This document shows, in pieces, positions 37,401-44,671 of a DNA stretch of 64,000 nt; the stretch's first letter is position 1, and each line of letters opens with the position of its first letter. The stretch comes from Symsagittifera roscoffensis (taxonomy: Eukaryota > Xenacoelomorpha > Acoela > Convolutidae), in assembly GCF_963678635.1 (NCBI RefSeq), contig NC_087062.1, positions 31,334,833 to 31,398,832 of the forward strand, read 5' to 3'. The position numbers and the translations under genes are program-made. Under the pieces are notes generated by a model that worked only from the letters and a program-made list of their open reading frames with translations, was not told the origin of the DNA and made no database searches.

Positions 37401-40400
37401 CAGAAAATAATAAATCTGTGAAGCGAATTGATTGTTTTCCATGGAAATGTTTTTTGAATTTAGAGGCACATCGTTGTGCAAAAGTCAGAGAATTTGTTCG
37501 GCGAATGTCAGGGAATGTTAAATTGAAAATACTGTGGGACCCTCTTTGTATTATTTCTAAAGATGCAGTTATTTCAGTTCCAAGATTTCGGATTTTTCTG
37601 CAAATTTTATTTATATATATGTTTGTATGTATGTATGTATGTTCGTATAATTGTTTGTATGTATGTATGTATGTATGTATGTATGTATCTATGTATGTAT
37701 GTATGTATGTATGTATGTATGTATGTATGTATGTATGTATGTATGTATGTATGTATGTATGTATGTATGTATGTATGTATGTATGTATGTATGTATGTAT
37801 GTATGTATGTATGTATGTATGTATGTATGTATGTATGTATGTATGTATGTATGTATGTATGTATGTATGTATATATGTTTGTATATATAAATATTTTAAT
37901 AGTTTGTTCGATTGCTGGTCCAGTTCTTATCATCTAAATTCGCTAAGAGTTATCGTCTAAATTCCATTATTTTCCAACTGAAAAAAGGCTTGCCGAATTT
38001 TCTACGACCCATTCTGAATGTTCCGTGTCTATTGAACCACAAAATATGGTCGTCGATTGAATTAAAGAGAACAAAAGTGCCCACAACTTTTGTTCGATGG
38101 TGTTACGGAGCTTTTGGGATATAATTCCCGAATCGAGCAAGCTCTTCAGCGCTTATTCACCCTTGCGATAAGCAAGGGTGCTGAAATCGTTTTCTATACT
38201 TTTTTCCGTAAATAACTTTGTTCAAGTTATCTCGTTTTTTACTCAAGTAAAGCTTGTGTGGTAATATGAATTCTCTTTTCCAACCGCAAATATAAATGTT
38301 CATTTTGAAAGTGTTAATTTATTGCAGTATTGTGCATAAGATCAATAACGAGCTATTAAGTACAGCCAATGCCAAGGATATTAACACAGACTATTACATT
38401 ACAAATAGCACTTTAGCTTGAAGGTATCATGGATATGTAGCGTAGACGTAAAGAAGGAGACCCGCAACAAAATAAGAGGGTTTGAACCTGGATGGTTTTA
38501 AGGAAGTTTTTTGTATACTATTTAAAATGCGTCCGCTCTATAAATTGAGGCATGTTAGTTGGTAAATTTCTTTTCTCAAATTGACTGGAACTGCTAATGC
38601 TTCATAATTGGCTCGCGTCACATAGCAATCATGTATACTGATAATTGGTGTGCGTCACTTGAGAATTTATATAGACTCAAAGTTAAATTCAGTTTTTCCC
38701 AGTAGCGAAGTACAACTTGGCCTCTGTGTATAAACTCAAATTCAATCAAGCATCTGGCATAAAGGAAACACCTTTGTTTGAGATGCATAGGCTTGTGGCC
38801 TGGACTTGTATTTTTTGCAAACTGAAAGTTTTCGGCTAATTTAGATGTTTGTCTGTCTGCGTATTGTTTCCGGCTTAGTTCCAGCATAAAAATCTTTTTG
38901 AAAGTTCGGATTCTTTCTAGCATTTCGAAAGCTCCCTCTTAAGTTTCTAATGGTACAGATAATTTTGTTCCCGACCTTTGGGCTTTTGCGATTTTTATAG
39001 GTTTTTATGACAGTCATTCGTTTTTGTATTGCAAGTGGTGCGAAGCTGAGCTTCGCACCTGTGTGAAAAGGTTGACTTTGACGCCTCACCGTAAGACTGA
39101 AAGGGATTTTTAAAGTGAACAATTTGGAAATCACAAAACGAAAATCTAAATGTATAATTGAAAATTTAGTTGCACTTGCAAAAGCAAGTTTCTTGTAATT
39201 GTACTTGCAAAAGCAAGTGTCTTTTGATTGGGAACTAACTTTTTTCCCAGAAACTACTTTTATACCAATTTTTCAAATTGCTTTATTGTCGAATCTTAAA
39301 ATTTTTCTAGGTTACTTCGCACTTGGCCTTGGGGTAGCGTCGTCGTCTTTGCATCCTAACCTCCGGGTTTCGATCTTTTTTTCAGTATTTATTGAATTTG
39401 TTTTTTTTTTCGGTAAAATTGATTTGTCTGACTTTGTTTATCTGCTCAAGGTTTGTCGGCTTAGTTGCCAGATCACGGTTTTTTTTCTTGTGCTGTAAGA
39501 AACTATTATGGTATCATGTTAATTTAAGAACTGAATTTGAATTCGATTGTTTTTTTTGGCTTAGGTTATGTCTGCGCAAGCGTTATCAAATCGGATTATA
39601 TACTTTTTTCGGGCTTGCAACTTGTTGAACTGAAGTCACTTGAATCCCTTCAATCTTGGTTCATAATAAATACAAATTTCTATGCGTGTCCGGCACTTAG
39701 CCTGGATGAGAAAAGTACGCCTGAAGTGGCAAAGGCCGTGGTTTTGAATCTGACCAGGAACAGTTTTTTTTTTCTACTGGAAATATTTCTTTTTTAAAAA
39801 AAATGTCGGCCTTTAGTTTGTTTGCGTGTGTTTTGTCGGCTTAGTTGCCACATCTAAGAAATGATTTTTATGCACGCAATTTTCAATGTACTTGCTTTCA
39901 GTGTTTTGAATTTTCAGTTTTTCTAGCCTTGGCTTCGTTTATTTTTTGCTTTTTGAAAAAACTTTATTCGACTTCAATGATTTCGGCTTATTTTTTATCG
40001 GCTTAGTGAACTAAATAGGGGCAAATTTAAGGCAAGCTTAAGTTCTGGCTTCATTCTGAATCGCACAAAATGCTAATTTTCCTAAGTTTTTTTGACAGCA
40101 ATTATATTTTCGGTTTTTAAACTTTCACCGTTTTTTGGAAACTTTTTAACCGTACTCGAAATTTATCGTTCTAATTCTCAGGTTGTGTTCAATCGATAAA
40201 TTCGGTTTTTGGAATCCTTTCTTCTTAAGCGGCCACATATTTTGGAATTTTTGACAGGTGTTTAGAAGCATTTTGTATAAGAAATATCAATTTGACAATA
40301 ATAGCAGTATAGCATCAGTTTGACAATTATCAGTATAACTTGTATAGCATCAGTATCAAAAATTCAAAAAATATTAAATTTGTACCTCCAGCTTTTGCTG

Positions 40401-43400
40401 GGCTTCTAGTTGTCTATTATCGAGACTACGAAAATTTAAGTTCACTTAGTTTTTCTTAACATTTTTTTTGACTTACGTTTTTTATTATGTTTGTGTTGTA
40501 TCGCTTCGCCTCTGTTTTATTATGTTCGACTAAACATTTTTTATTATGTCTGTGTTGTATGTTTGTTTCGACTTACGTTTTTTATTATGTTTGTGTTGTA
40601 TCGCTTCGCCTGTTTTTAAATGTTAGTGACTGAAGTGAAATTTAACGAGTCTAGGCCTACCAGTTCATAATTTAATTAGCTTTTGAGTAATCTTCAAGTT
40701 CAGTTTATACAATATTTAAGTTATTCGACTTTCCGCAAATGTAATATCACATTTGAGAATACCGTTTTAAATTGATTATATTTTGAAGGTTGTTTTTATT
40801 CGGGCATCTACGTCTGACTGTCCTTGACCAAATTCCGTTTGCCTTGACTTTACTGTCGCTGTAAAGTTGTCTGTATTTCTCTTCTCTTGAGGCGTTAGTT
40901 GTACTGTATTCACCTTGTAACAATGCTTACTCTGCCGATTCAAAAAAAAAATTTAATTGGTATGAAAATCAAATTTTGAATCGATTCAATTGATAAGACT
41001 ACTAACTTTTTCCACCTTGTTCACAAAACGTTCATCTCGAAAAATATAATCCCTATCTTTCGGAATTTTTTTAAAATTGTTGCGAGAAGCAACTGTTTCA
41101 TAGAATTTGTCGTTTGGGAAATTTTTAATTTTTTGCCAATTAGAAATTATGTCATTTGAGGCGTATTTGTTTCAGACACCACTTTTCAGCTACTTTGCAT
41201 TGATTGAATATTGAAAAAATGACGGCAAAATAATTTACTTCAACTGATGTTGGTGTCTGATTTTAGGAAGGAGTTGAGTTGGACATGCGTGGCAGATGTA
41301 GTGCGGGTCAGAAAGTGCTAGCCTCACTCCTCATTCGTCTCGCTCTAGCTGAGACATTCTGTCTGCAGTGCGGTGTGTTCTCCCTCGACGAACCAACCAC
41401 TAATCTTGGTTCGTGTCTAGGATAAACGAATTTCAAATGACAAAGTTTTTCATGAAGTCCAATGACAAACAGGACTGTATCGTTTATTTACGCTTGCGAT
41501 TAGCAAGGGTTATCAAACTGGAATTTAGACTTTTTTCGTGTGAACAACTTGTTTAACAGAATCACTTATATCTTGGTTCATAATGAATTCAAACTTCACT
41601 GCGTTCCCTGCCAACTTTGCCTGGAGGTAACGAAAAAGCCTGGGGCGGCAAAGGTCCTGGGTTTGAATCTGACCAGGACCTGATTGTTTTTCAAACGGGA
41701 AGTGTTCTGTTTCAAATAAAATTGTCGGCATTTTATTTGTCTGCTTATCTGTTGTCGGCTTAAATTTTACATTTTGGAATCGTTTTTAAGCTATACGAAT
41801 TTTTCTTAAATGTTGTTTTTAATGTTTGATTTTTTCCTATAGTTTTTAATTTACTTACCTTGACTTCGTATTTCCTTCTTCGTTTTTTTTATTTCGGCCT
41901 ATTTTTTTATCGGCTTAAATACCTAGTTTCGGGGCGTTTCAAGGGATACACAATTTTAACACTCCCCTCCGCTTTTTCAAGTTGCTTTTATGTTTACCAA
42001 TCGGTTTGTTGATTTTTTTTTTCATTATGGAAAATTATTTCCAAATTTATTGGAAAAGTTTTAGTTTTTTCAAACTTCTACTGATTTTCAAAAAAAGGGG
42101 TGTCAGTTGAAAGACCGCTTAATCCCCTGTGTGCCTGTATAGTCCTCCATCGAGAGTCTTTTTTTATTTGACCACCCCTCTGTCTACAGCCTTCGAAAAA
42201 GTCTGTGGTGGAATAGTTGAACCATATTTTCGAATTTTTTTTCGGTTTCTCAAAAACTACCCCTAAAATCTAAGATTTTAGTGAATAGAATGGTTTTAAA
42301 ATGCTCTTTGCATGATTGGCGGAGCCAAAATTTTTCAACACAAAAGTATGGCCCTCGAAATTGGCAAATTTTTGACTTTTCACCGTTTTGTGAATCTTTG
42401 TCTTTTCTCAAAAACTAACCTTTCAAATCTGATATTGTGGGTTCAATGGACATAACGGGTGGCGAGAAGCTCCAATGCAGTAGTGGCCACTCACAAAGCT
42501 TTTCATGCAAAACTTTATCACCCTCGACTTGACGTTTTTAAAACTTTTTGATTATCGAAAACAACCTTGCCGTGTCTGAGATTTTGGGTTAATTTCAAAG
42601 AACGGGTTGTGGGAAGCTCATTTGCTTATTCGACATACATCAGAAATTATCGCCCTCAGAAATGTCAATGTTTTGATTTGTTGACCGTGCTTTGGATTTT
42701 TCTCGCTAACTATTCTGTTAAATCTGATATCATAGATTTAATGGAGTTAAAAGGTTGTTGAAAACCTACCTTTATGACTTTGACAGTTTTTGGGAAACTT
42801 TTTAATTTTACGCAAAAATTAGCGAGCTGGTTCTCAGGTTGTGTTCAATCGAGAAACACGTTTTTGGGAATAATCTCTGCTTAAGGGGCCACAACCTGCT
42901 TTTTGCAGAAAAAATTCATGGATTTTGGAAATTGTTCGGACCGTTTTTTATAACATTTGACCGTTTTTAGAAAGTTTTTGAATTTTCTTAAAATTTACTG
43001 ATTCAAATCTGAGATGTGAGGTTTAATTGTAAGAGCCGGTTGCGATAATGGTTCTTGCCGGTTGCGATAATGGTTCTTGCCGAAGCGGCATCGGCAAGAA
43101 CCATTATCGCAACCGGAAAGAACCATTATCGCAACGGGCAAGAACCATTATCGCAACCGGCTCTTACAATTAAACCTCACATCTCAGATTTGAATTTTTC
43201 TGCTTATCTGTTGTCGGCTTAAATTTTACAATTTGGAATCGTTTTTATGCTATACGAATTTTTCTTAAATGTTGTTTTTAATATTTGATTTTTTCCTATA
43301 GTTTTTAATTTACTTACTTTGACTTCGTATTTCCTTCTTCGTTTTTTTTATTTCGGCCTATTTTTTTATCGGCTTAAATACCTAGTTTCGGGGCGTTTTG

Positions 43401-44671
43401 GCTCCAAATTTTGGCTCCGCCAATCATGCAGCGGCATTTAAGAAAAATTCGTATAGCATAAAAACGATTCCAAAATGTAAAAAATTTAAGCCGACAACAG
43501 ATAAGCAGAAAAATTCAAATCTGAGATGTGAGGTTTAATTGTAAGAGCCGGTTGCGATAATGGTTCTTGCCGGTTGCGATAATGGTTCTTGCCGAAGCGG
43601 CATCAGCGACAACAGATAAGCAGAAAATTTCAATTCTGAGATGTGAGGTTTAATTGTAAGAGCCGGTTGCGATAATGGTTCTTGCCGGTTGCGATAATGG
43701 TTTTTGCCGAAGCGGCATCAGTATAGCAAGTTCATTAATATCAAACACGTAAATCCAGCTTAAGCTGGGCCCCTAATTGTTTTTATTGCCATAAAAAAGT
43801 TTTGGTTCACCTAGTTTTTTTTAACATTTCAAATTTTTTTGACTCATGTTTTTTTTATGTTTGTATTGTATCGCAATTAGTGCGAAAATCCGCTTCACCT
43901 TTGTGTTAGAATATCACATCAAAGATTTCAATTTTCTAATTTTTGAGTTTAAAAGTTTTCAAGTATCCGAGTTAAATTTGCTGTGAAGAGTTGGTGTTTT
44001 TAATTGATTTCGAAATTACGGAGAGATTCAACGAAAAACCGTCGCTCTTTTTATTCTTCGAAATTATGCAGCTAAACATTTACACTATATCACTTCGGAA
44101 AACTTATTAACTGTGCCAATTTAGATCGGGAGAACATAGCGAGTCTGGCAGAGGCTCTGGTGCGCATCATTCGCAACAGACACCATCCCCACTCCCAGTT
44201 CGTCATCATCACTCACGACATGGACTTCGTGGAACTACTGGGCAATGCTGAACTAGTCGAGCACTATCACGAGGTCTGTATTGACGCAAGTCTCCGATAT
44301 ACATTAGTGTCAAAACATTGTATGAAAGTTCGTATTAGGTGATAAAAAGAGCCCTGAATGCTTTCGAAATTTGGACAAATTACTTTCAACTTAAGAAAGT
44401 TGAAATTGTGCGAAAAAAGGTAAGTTTCGAATATGAATTGCTTCGCAAACTGAGAAATATTTGATAAAGGTCAGGTCAATGTTTTTTTTTGGTTTCCTTG
44501 AGTTCATAGATACTGCCCAAGTTTATAGATACCCTCCCGTGTATGGAAATGGGTATGTGAAATTCGACCAATGATTAAATAAGTTGTTATTTTCAGGTGT
44601 CCAGAGATGAGTTCACTGGCCTGTCTCTGATCCAACGAAAGAGTGTCCGAGAAATGGACTCAAATAACTGA
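16624..44671 (+). CDS. RAD50: RAD50 double-strand-break repair ATPase, 12 exons
   Basis: A complete RAD50 homologue: the ABC/SMC-type ATPase of the MRE11-RAD50 nuclear complex, which tethers and processes DNA ends and activates ATM. Joining the 12 exons gives 3951 nt, 1316 residues plus stop, against 1312 in human, and the reading phase agrees at every junction. Residues seen: Walker A GRNGCGKT (36-43, K42), Q-loop FCHQEDSNW (Q162), zinc hook CPVC (685-688) in the middle of long coiled coils, signature RCSAGQK (S1207), Walker B/D-loop LDEPTTNLD (D1236, E1237), and H-switch THD (H1273). Two Walker A positions differ from human (P to R at 37, A to C at 40), but neither is an invariant position. 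Residues 1036-1128 (exons 7 and 8, distal coil) are the most divergent. The start at 16624 aligns with the human N terminus. The introns are packed with repeats. Confidence 0.97.
16914..17609 (+). mobile_element. hAT-like MITE in RAD50 intron 1
   Basis: It starts CAGGGGCGGATCT and ends 'ctGCCCCTG', the inverted complement with one or two changes. Inside lie T-rich blocks shared with the copies at 48451, 60304 and 62461 ('ggcggattttcaaaaaattttcgaaaattttgac', then 'ttaggttgaccaaat'). There is no coding capacity. The flanking eight bases do not match well, so the target duplication is decayed or the borders are slightly off. Confidence 0.7.
17966..18101 (+). CDS. RAD50: RAD50 exon 2
   Basis: Completes codon 50 and runs to residue 95. 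The acceptor is gctctag and the donor gtacgt. It encodes the conserved [10 protein letters not shown] and [10 protein letters not shown] blocks of the N-terminal ATPase lobe. Confidence 0.96.
18364..18638 (+). CDS. RAD50: RAD50 exon 3
   Basis: Residues 96-186 and two bases of codon 187. The acceptor is tgatag and the donor gtacat. It holds the Q-loop ([11 protein letters not shown]) and [10 protein letters not shown], after which the first coiled coil begins. Confidence 0.96.
19383..19453 (+). repeat. CT microsatellite beside the exon 4 acceptor
   Basis: A CT dinucleotide run of about 70 bases, interrupted by CCCTTT and CA. It ends only about 20 bases before the exon 4 acceptor, so it effectively extends the polypyrimidine tract of that splice site. 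The run is preceded by a remnant Helentron-like right end (gatccgaagctcagcttcgcctct). Confidence 0.9.
19474..19641 (+). CDS. RAD50: RAD50 exon 4
   Basis: Completes codon 187 and reaches two bases of codon 243. The acceptor is cttcaaag and the donor gtatat. It encodes [14 protein letters not shown], matching the human RYIKALETLRQVRQ region, then coiled coil. Confidence 0.95.
19719..20372 (+). repeat. Helentron-like repeat copy in RAD50 intron 4
   Basis: Left hairpin CTTGCGATTAGCAAG (19719-19733). The right end is ATCGCAAGT (20329-20337), then 'gtgaaactcagtttcgcctctgc', a weakened terminal hairpin. At about 650 bp this is a short version of the family. Blocks of the type 'ttcggctt..agtcgactta' occur between the ends as in other copies. 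Confidence 0.65.
21029..23093 (+). CDS. RAD50: RAD50 exon 5, coiled coils and zinc hook
   Basis: The largest exon, residues 243-931. The acceptor is ttttgcag and the donor gtaaga. It encodes the outgoing coiled coil, the zinc hook CPVC at 22353-22364 (C685 and C688, which pair with a second RAD50 through one zinc ion), and most of the returning coil. The flanking [11 protein letters not shown] block matches the human hook region (ATAVYSQFITQL). The frame is open throughout its 2065 bases. Confidence 0.97.
23197..23510 (+). CDS. RAD50: RAD50 exon 6
   Basis: Residues 932-1035 and two bases of codon 1036. The acceptor is gttttcag and the donor gtatgt. Coiled coil. The DNLNLRLAM stretch aligns with human DNLTLRKRN. 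The following intron (23511-23894) contains a small tandem duplication around 'acgaatagataatagggttt'. Confidence 0.93.
23895..23994 (+). CDS. RAD50: RAD50 exon 7
   Basis: Completes codon 1036 and runs to residue 1069. The acceptor is ttctctag and the donor gtccga. The coil is poorly conserved: LHQELTDV and the [17 protein letters not shown] segment align loosely with human GRQKGYEEE. The phase fits both neighbours, which supports the exon. Confidence 0.85.
24100..24380 (+). repeat. Dispersed repeat family 2, copy b
   Basis: Same core as the copy near 15840 (actccactatcgaac, then 'caaaaaacgtgattgactt', then 'ttcccagcgaaataaaa'). It lies in RAD50 intron 7, just downstream of exon 7. Confidence 0.6.
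24604..24670 (+). repeat. tRNA-like SINE module (Ser-type)
   Basis: The A-box-like TGGCTGAGTTGTTAG and the B-box-like AGATCGAATCC (24654-24664) are about 40 bases apart. This is the arrangement of a type 2 tRNA or a tRNA-derived SINE promoter. The acceptor stem does not close, so I read it as a SINE head, not a tRNA gene. Confidence 0.55.
24964..25260 (+). repeat. Dispersed repeat family 2, copy c with left end
   Basis: Starts with the hairpin AGAGTC...GACTCT (24964-24990) followed by 'tatataattcgccatga', then the family core near 25090-25155 and 'ttcccagcgaaaa'. A similar start lies at 47641. This suggests the hairpin is the left terminus of the family. Confidence 0.55.
26675..26748. repeat. 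Tandem duplication, about 40 bp unit
   Basis: The phrase TTTCAGTGCAGGAGTATCTT and the following 'tgattttatttttaaac' occur twice in direct succession inside the jockey-like LINE relic. The copies are identical over about 37 bases, so the event is younger than the LINE insertion. Confidence 0.85.
27375..27399 (+). repeat. Poly(G) tract
   Basis: About 18 consecutive G, then A and seven more G. A run like this can form G-quadruplexes and is prone to length error in sequencing. It interrupts the jockey-like LINE relic and does not belong to any coding frame. Confidence 0.9.
27901..29289. other. RAD50 intron 7 sequence with a tRNA-like module
   Basis: No gene is seen. A tRNA-like module lies at 28753-28816 (A-box-like TTGGTGCAGTTGGC, B-box-like GGGGACTCGATTC), followed by a T-rich tail and a remnant 'tgaaattcagctttgcctgcg' right end of the Helentron-like family. 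The remainder is AT-rich. Confidence 0.5.
28753..28816 (+). repeat. tRNA-like SINE module
   Basis: The A box and B box are separated by about 30 bases, the spacing of a type 1 tRNA. 'tTAGTCTCCTACTCCGAAGG' between them resembles an anticodon arm. No closed acceptor stem is visible. It is read as a tRNA-derived SINE head. Confidence 0.5.
29290..30305 (+). mobile_element. Helentron-like non-autonomous element, best copy
   Basis: The left end is the hairpin CTTGCGATTAGCAAG (29290-29304). A tRNA-like module (about 29426-29485: 'tagtctGGAGGTAACG' and 'cctGGGTTAAAACTacc') follows about 135 bases in. The middle is rich in the phrase 'tttcggctta...tttatcggcttagtg'. The right side has ATCGCAAG (30270-30277), the inverted complement of the left CTTGCGAT, followed by a terminal hairpin, GCGAAGCTCAAGTTCGC. 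The left terminal repeat is at the very end while the right one sits inside a terminal hairpin. Such asymmetric terminal repeats are described for Helentron/DINE-type elements. There is no coding capacity. The class is an inference; the repeat itself is clear. It ends about 50 bp before RAD50 exon 8. Confidence 0.6.
29842..29978. repeat. Tandem duplication, about 68 bp unit
   Basis: 'tttgaggctgagggggacct' and the following 'aataacttattattttcttaattttt' occur twice, separated by a T run and 'cggctttttccc'. The duplication is internal to the Helentron-like copy and is not shared by the other copies. Confidence 0.85.
30359..30536 (+). CDS. RAD50: RAD50 exon 8
   Basis: Residues 1070-1128 and one base of codon 1129. 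The acceptor is gttgtag and the donor gtcagt. The distal coiled coil approaches the C-terminal ATPase lobe. Codons are G/C-richer than the surrounding intron, and the phase fits both neighbours. The [16 protein letters not shown] end aligns with human ELVNKDLD. Confidence 0.9.
31386..31878 (-). pseudogene. LINE RT fragment with FADD box and thumb
   Basis: Starts four bases downstream of the previous frame in another phase. It encodes [10 protein letters not shown] (catalytic aspartate pair), then [15 protein letters not shown], and after a further frame change a [12 protein letters not shown] block and the [12 protein letters not shown] region, which extends down to about 31259. These are the normal C-terminal RT motifs in the normal order. 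Confidence 0.85.
31882..32289 (-). pseudogene. LINE reverse transcriptase fragment
   Basis: The longest surviving frame of the intron 8 LINE (135 codons). It covers RT motifs 1 to 4: [36 protein letters not shown] and [20 protein letters not shown]. In intact relatives the motif A region reads F-L-D-L-x-K-A-F-D. Here the first aspartate position reads V and a residue before AFD reads M, but the AFD aspartate is kept. Confidence 0.88.
32441..33618. other. RAD50 intron 8, no gene seen
   Basis: AT-rich intron sequence. A remnant of a Helentron-like right end (gaagtgaagcttcgcctctgtg) lies near 33315-33337. A short direct duplication of 'cgaaacagttttgggg' lies at 33448-33481. Confidence 0.5.
33619..33687 (+). 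repeat. tRNA-like SINE module
   Basis: Ends in a near-perfect B box, GGTTCGAGTC (33667-33676), followed by 'ttggccgg', then a T-rich tail. The A-box side (acttggtcctgataaaatgc) is degenerate. This fits a tRNA-derived SINE head about 150 bp before RAD50 exon 9. Confidence 0.5.
33832..34031 (+). CDS. RAD50: RAD50 exon 9
   Basis: Completes codon 1129 and runs to residue 1195. The acceptor is gcatgtag and the donor gtccgt. It encodes [15 protein letters not shown], then DLWR-like [19 protein letters not shown] and NYRVVMLK. These are hallmarks of the base of the RAD50 C-terminal ATPase lobe and of the MRE11-binding coil region before it. Confidence 0.96.
34290..34440 (+). repeat. Dispersed repeat family 2, copy d
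   Basis: Shares 'gaaaggaaggaaagttccactcttcaa', 'gcaaaaaacgtgaacgacttctagttttg' and 'ttccctgcgggatagaaaa' with the other family 2 copies. Another start, 'agtcgatgaacatagttcagattctt', follows at about 34457, so two family members are arranged head to tail. Confidence 0.55.
34688..35094 (+). repeat. Tandem array, three copies of a 136-bp unit
   Basis: Three direct copies begin at 34692, 34828 and 34964 (at cagatttcacagcgg), an exact 136-base period. Each contains 'ctttaattgatcgtccag', 'gccaatcatgaattgttctt' and 'gccttagggctatctatatg'. I see only one or two base differences between copies (ccattttt / ctattttt at the junction). The unit is itself part of repeat family 2, so this is a recent local expansion inside RAD50 intron 9. 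Confidence 0.95.
35596..36224 (+). repeat. Helentron-like copy cut by a DNA transposon
   Basis: The left end is a perfect hairpin, CCCTTGC-TATAA-GCAAGGG (35596-35614), followed by 'actagacttttttcc'. The right side reads 'ttttgtcgcatgtagcgcgatgctttgctctctg', a decayed form of the family right end. Directly after it begins the hAT-like element at 36225. Confidence 0.55.
36391..36963 (+). pseudogene. Transposase-related zinc-finger fragment
   Basis: The readable part is [26 protein letters not shown]...[19 protein letters not shown]. This is a C2-H2 (C-x2-C...H-x5-H) finger with the 'S-x-x-GK-x-AL-x-SH-x-x-G-x-KH' pattern of BED-like fingers found in hAT-type transposases and related host proteins. 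After about 130 residues the frame drifts into hydrophobic sequence with no match. It lacks any visible catalytic domain. Confidence 0.7.
36963..37400 (+). pseudogene. hAT-like transposase C-terminal remnant
   Basis: In the frame through 37076-37288 I read [20 protein letters not shown], followed by [17 protein letters not shown]. This matches the usual 'L-S-H-G-x-A-x-V-E-R-G-F-S-x-N' block near the C terminus of hAT-related transposases, with the serine of SHG changed to F. The domain between this and the zinc finger is absent, so the copy is internally deleted. Confidence 0.65.
37617..37885 (+). repeat. (ATGT)n microsatellite
   Basis: About 250 bases of ATGT repeats with few interruptions (gttcgtataattg near 37641, atct near 37687). 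Long open frames of alternating residues on both strands are by-products. It begins about 75 bases after the hAT-like element's right end. Confidence 0.97.
38160..39066 (+). mobile_element. Helentron-like non-autonomous element
   Basis: Left hairpin CCCTTGCGATAAGCAAGGG (38160-38178, 7-bp stem), followed by 'ctatacttttttccgtaaataac'. The right side has ATTGCAAGT (39028-39036), then a perfect terminal hairpin, GCGAAGCT-G-AGCTTCGC, and 'acctgtgtg'. A B-box-like ggtttgaacctggatgg lies near 38479. No coding capacity. It is nearly full length at about 0.9 kb. Confidence 0.65.
39173..40515 (+). repeat. Helentron-like copies, overlapping
   Basis: Two left hairpins stand 30 bp apart (ACTTGCAAAAGCAAGT-type at 39173 and 39203). 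A tRNA-like module lies at 39321-39377. A second left end (gcgcaagcgttatcaaatcgg, near 39573) starts another copy with its own tRNA-like block at 39690-39760. The right end is 'tgtatcgcttcgcctctg' near 40497. A ~60-bp piece of this end (gttttttattatgtttgtgt) is repeated at 40540-40610. Confidence 0.55.
39321..39377 (+). repeat. tRNA-like SINE module
   Basis: A-box-like TTGGCCTTGGGGTAGCG and B-box-like GGGTTTCGATC (39365-39375), followed by a T-rich tail. It lies 118 bp from the Helentron-like left hairpin, as in the copies at 41493 and 45095. Confidence 0.5.
40516..41266. other. RAD50 intron 9 end, no gene seen
   Basis: AT-rich intron sequence leading to the exon 10 acceptor. Apart from the short repeat noted at 40540-40610 I see nothing to report. 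Confidence 0.5.
41267..41408 (+). CDS. RAD50: RAD50 exon 10, signature motif and Walker B
   Basis: Residues 1196-1242 and one base of codon 1243. The acceptor is gattttag and the donor gttcgt. It encodes [15 protein letters not shown] (the ABC signature, S1207) and SLDEPTTNL (Walker B D1236, catalytic E1237). Nearly every residue is shared with human RAD50. Confidence 0.98.
41493..43010 (+). repeat. Helentron-like copy with internal repeats
   Basis: Left hairpin CTTGCGATTAGCAAG (41493-41507), tRNA-like module near 41606-41690 (TTTGCCTGGAGGTAACG; cctgggtttgaatctgacc), then 'ttgtcggcttaaattttac' and 'ttttttatcggcttaaatacc'. From about 42110 to 42960 a phrase of about 130 bp recurs with much variation: 'tctcaaaaacta(c/a)cc...aaatctgatattgtgggttcaatgga' at about 42250, 42415, 42555 and 42705. 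The same material occurs at 45700-46600. The right end lies beyond the rearranged block. Confidence 0.55.
43012..43730. repeat. Nested inverted and direct repeats
   Basis: A block running from CTGAGATGTGAGGTTTAATT through 'gagccggttgcgataatgg' to 'gccgaagcggcatc' is present forward at 43012-43092, inverted at about 43092-43190, and forward again at about 43517-43605 and 43638-43722. Between them lies a second pair. 'ttctgcttatctgttgtcgg...ttcttaaatg' at 43198 is a copy of 41737-41825, and its inverted copy lies at about 43437-43512. Within each block the 21-base phrase around GTTGCGATAATGGTTCTTGC is doubled or tripled. Confidence 0.93.
43864..43915 (+). repeat. Helentron-like right end
   Basis: 'tgtatcgcaattagtgcgaaaatccgcttcacctttgtg' is a decayed version of the family right end. 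It probably closes the element that began at 41493, before the rearrangement enlarged it. Confidence 0.5.
44125..44273 (+). CDS. RAD50: RAD50 exon 11
   Basis: Completes D1243 and runs to residue 1292. The acceptor is caatttag and the donor gtctgt. It encodes [13 protein letters not shown] (D-loop side) and [15 protein letters not shown] with the H-switch H1273, matching human VITHDEDFVELLG. Confidence 0.97.
44597..44671 (+). CDS. RAD50: RAD50 exon 12, terminal coding exon
   Basis: Residues 1293-1316 and TGA at 44669-44671. The acceptor is tattttcag. It encodes a short, weakly conserved tail ([16 protein letters not shown]), comparable in length to the human C-terminal tail. Confidence 0.93.
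   Translation: MSRDEFTGLSLIQRKSVREMDSNN

Larger units (their letters stand above)
36225..37542 (+). mobile_element. Decayed hAT-like DNA transposon
   Basis: Bounded by an exact 9-bp terminal inverted repeat: GGGTCCCAC (36225-36233) and GTGGGACCC (37534-37542). Inside each end lies the same 'gtcagggaa' motif: TCAGGGAAAACCGGGAAATG at 36239 and 'gaatgtcagggaatg' near 37503-37517. Flanking tctctg / tctttg is a possible decayed target duplication. Coding remnants show a zinc finger and a C-terminal piece, but not the catalytic core. It lies in RAD50 intron 9. Confidence 0.7.

Noticed and set aside
37607-37960. Long open frames of alternating residues on both strands
   Set aside because: They are translations of the (ATGT)n microsatellite, which has no stop in several frames.
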